Source: CAYGBW01 sp964348185 (GTDB taxonomy: Bacteria; Desulfobacterota; BSN033; WVXP01). Taken from it: a stretch of 26,852 nt of DNA. The position numbers were made by a program, and so were the translations under genes. Positions 25,452-26,852 of the stretch are shown here, one piece after another (positions within the stretch are counted from its first letter, which is position 1; every line of letters starts with the position of its first letter). Location of the stretch: NCBI GenBank assembly GCA_964348185.1, contig CAYGBW010000047.1, positions 1-26,852 on the forward strand. The letters run 5' to 3'. The notes beneath the pieces are model-generated. The model made no database searches. It had not been told where the DNA came from and worked only from the letters and a program-made list of their open reading frames with translations.

Positions 25452-25585
25452 GACTCTCTTGAGTTTCCTGAAGAATTCGGCCGAACCCTGAGAGTTCTTC
25501 CCGGTCGAATACTCTGGAATTACAGAGAATCCGGTTTGTCGTTATGTGAAAAAATGAACACAGACGCCCCAAAAAAATCGAGAGA

Positions 25586-25852
25586 TCAAGATGATTCCTT
25601 GCCAGCCTTCTTTGCCTTTTCGATCAGCTCGACCAGGGTCTGAAATTTCGGCTTAGGAAGGTCAAATATTCGGTCCAATTCTTCCTTGGAGTAATGGTCT
25701 CCCAGAAACCTCTTGATATCCATGCGTGTTTCCCAACAGCCGGCTATCCATCTGCAGGGAAGCCTGCTATTCTCGAGACGGCAGTACCTGAAGTTGACCT
25801 CACCCCCTAACTTGGGGCATCGGAGTTCTTTGTCGTCGTATTGCTCGGTCAA
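25586..25852 (-). CDS. Uncharacterised 88-aa four-cysteine protein
   Basis: Small cytoplasmic protein I cannot name. Cysteines C12, C24, C33 and C39 lie within RCPKLGGEVNFRYCR and LPCRWIAGCW, spaced C-x11-C-x8-C-x5-C, which could bind zinc or an Fe-S cluster. A charged helical tail (about 43-88, with FLGDHYSKEELDRIF and LVELIEKAKKAGKE) follows. The start is TTG at 25852, strongly supported by AGGAGG eight bases upstream. It lies between trpB and nuoE on the same strand, separated from trpB by a hairpin and from nuoE by 489 bp. The cysteine block suggests a conserved protein rather than a chance ORF. Confidence 0.72.
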   Translation of the reverse strand: MTEQYDDKELRCPKLGGEVNFRYCRLENSRLPCRWIAGCWETRMDIKRFLGDHYSKEELDRIFDLPKPKFQTLVELIEKAKKAGKESS

Positions 25853-25881
25853 TCTACTCGCCTCCTACAGCAGAAGGGACG

Positions 25882-25916
25882 CACTCGCAGGCCCGAAGGA
25901 ACAGAGCCTGCGAGTG
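25882..25916 (-). terminator. Strong hairpin between trpB and the 88-aa gene
   Basis: CACTCGCAGGC (25882-25892) and GCCTGCGAGTG (25906-25916) form a perfect 11-bp stem with a 13-base loop, 54 bp after the trpB stop in the direction of transcription. No T-run follows, so it may be a Rho-assisted or weak terminator, or an mRNA stabilising structure at the trpB 3' end. Confidence 0.5.
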
Positions 25917-25969
25917 TACCCGCTAGAGAACCACACCACGGCGTTTCCAGCAACACAATTCCCGGGGGC

Positions 25970-26852
25970 TTAGACCTTGGGCAGTTCGGCCTGCGCCTTC
26001 TTTACCTCTTCCTCAGGATAAGCATAATCTTGGAGTTTACCCGACAGATAGGCATCATAGGCAGCCAGGTCGAAGTGTCCATGTCCGCTGTGAGCGATCA
26101 GGATCGTTTTTGCTTCACCAGATTCCCTGCACTTGAGGGCTTCATCGATGGCCACCTTCAGGTCGTGACACGGCTCAGGACCGGTGACAATGCCCTCGGC
26201 GCGAGCAAACTTCACCCCGGCCTCGAAGATGGCAGTCTGGTGCGCGGCTACGGCTTCAACGAGGCCAAGTCTATAGAGATGGCATATGATTGGCGCCATC
26301 CCATGATAGCGCAGGCCTCCGGCATGAATTGGGGGCGGAATGAAGGCATGGCCCAGGGTGTGCATTTTGACTATGGGCGCCATCCCGGCTGTATCACCAA
26401 AATCGTAGGCATAGATTCCCCTGGTCATGGTCGGACAGCTTTCGGGCTCAACACAGACAACGCGCAGGTCTGGCTTTTCCCCACTCATCTTATCCCTGAT
26501 CCAGGGCAGGAATTGCCCGGCGAAGTTCGAGCCGCCGCCAACACAGCCTACGATAACATCTGGATAAGCATCTGCCATCTCCATCTGTTTCCTGGTCTCC
26601 TCCCCAATAATGGTTTGATGAAGGAGGACATGGTTGAGGCAACTGCCAATAGAGTAATGCGTGTCATCACGAGTTACGGCATCCTCTACCGCCTCACTGA
26701 TAGCCAGCCCCAGGCTGCCGGGGCAATCCGGCCATTTTTCCAACATGTCTCGTCCTGATTTGGTGTCCGGGCTGGGGCTGGGAACACAATGAGCTCCCCA
26801 GGTCTCCATCAGGATGCGCCGGTAGGGTTTTTGGTCATAGCTAATCCTGACC
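25970..26852 (-). CDS. trpB: Tryptophan synthase beta chain, TrpB2-type (5' end off the right edge)
   Basis: PLP-dependent enzyme joining serine and indole into tryptophan. The frame is open to the right edge, where VRISYDQKPYRRILMETWGA is read, so the N-terminus with the PLP lysine lies outside the window. Visible parts are the PLP-phosphate loop GCVGGGSNFAG, the segment GGLRYHGMAPIICHLYRLG, and the C-terminal LIAHSGHGHFDLAAYDAYLSG. These, and the RYHGM segment replacing the standard TrpB sequence, point to the TrpB2 subgroup, which usually works without TrpA nearby. It is followed by a hairpin and the 88-aa gene on the same strand. About 293 codons are present. Confidence 0.9.
   Translation of the reverse strand, partial: VRISYDQKPYRRILMETWGAHCVPSPSPDTKSGRDMLEKWPDCPGSLGLAISEAVEDAVTRDDTHYSIGSCLNHVLLHQTIIGEETRKQMEMADAYPDVIVGCVGGGSNFAGQFLPWIRDKMSGEKPDLRVVCVEPESCPTMTRGIYAYDFGDTAGMAPIVKMHTLGHAFIPPPIHAGGLRYHGMAPIICHLYRLGLVEAVAAHQTAIFEAGVKFARAEGIVTGPEPCHDLKVAIDEALKCRESGEAKTILIAHSGHGHFDLAAYDAYLSGKLQDYAYPEEEVKKAQAELPKV

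Larger units (their letters stand above)
25097..25585. other. 489-bp region upstream of nuoE
   Basis: Probably holds the operon promoter and a long leader. It contains a candidate -10/-35, an 8-codon minus-strand frame with an excellent Shine-Dalgarno (25386-25409, peptide MSGDAFP), and a 44-aa minus frame listed separately. A 92-codon plus frame (25172-25450) overlaps the same bases. Only one of the overlapping frames, or none, can be real. No terminator or known RNA family was recognised. Confidence 0.5.

Overview
The window looks like chromosomal DNA of an anaerobic Gram-negative bacterium, most likely a Desulfobacterota (former Deltaproteobacteria) lineage. The basis is gene content: LolA (outer membrane), two-subunit glycyl-tRNA synthetase, a CooC-type CO-dehydrogenase maturation ATPase (Wood-Ljungdahl chemistry), pyruvate phosphate dikinase, QueH, and many ferredoxin-linked oxidoreductases. 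The taxon is inferred; there is no rRNA or marker search behind it.

Left part (1-10266). A nucleotide-sugar epimerase runs off the left edge on the minus strand. A plus-strand series follows: cooC-like ATPase, plsC-like acyltransferase, ftsK, lolA, recO, glyQ, glyS and a small unrecognised protein. cooC to lolA are packed as an operon (41 nt or less between genes).

Middle (10267-16920). A 435-bp gap with an inverted repeat-array element precedes minus-strand ppdK. queH (plus) and ade (minus) overlap tail to tail by 25 nt. ade and a GNAT acetyltransferase gene diverge from a 209-bp region with a good promoter candidate for each.

Right part (16954-25096, minus strand). This is the most interesting section: five genes reading nuoE-like, nuoF/hydB-like, a NuoG-ferredoxin/GcvH-like fusion, a 1172-residue IorA protein with a complete GltD/NfnL-like FAD module and extra iron-sulfur domains placed before its terminal ferredoxin domain, and iorB. 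Together they predict a complex joining an aryl-2-oxoacid:ferredoxin oxidoreductase to NADH chemistry, possibly by flavin-based electron bifurcation or confurcation. Upstream lie a long leader with a possible small ORF, a small four-cysteine protein gene, and a trpB2-type tryptophan synthase beta gene that runs off the right edge.

Three intergenic regions carry the same unusual architecture: short degenerate tandem arrays (7- or 8-bp units) in opposite orientation around a unique spacer. Each has a different unit sequence. A weaker fourth candidate lies between iorA and iorB.
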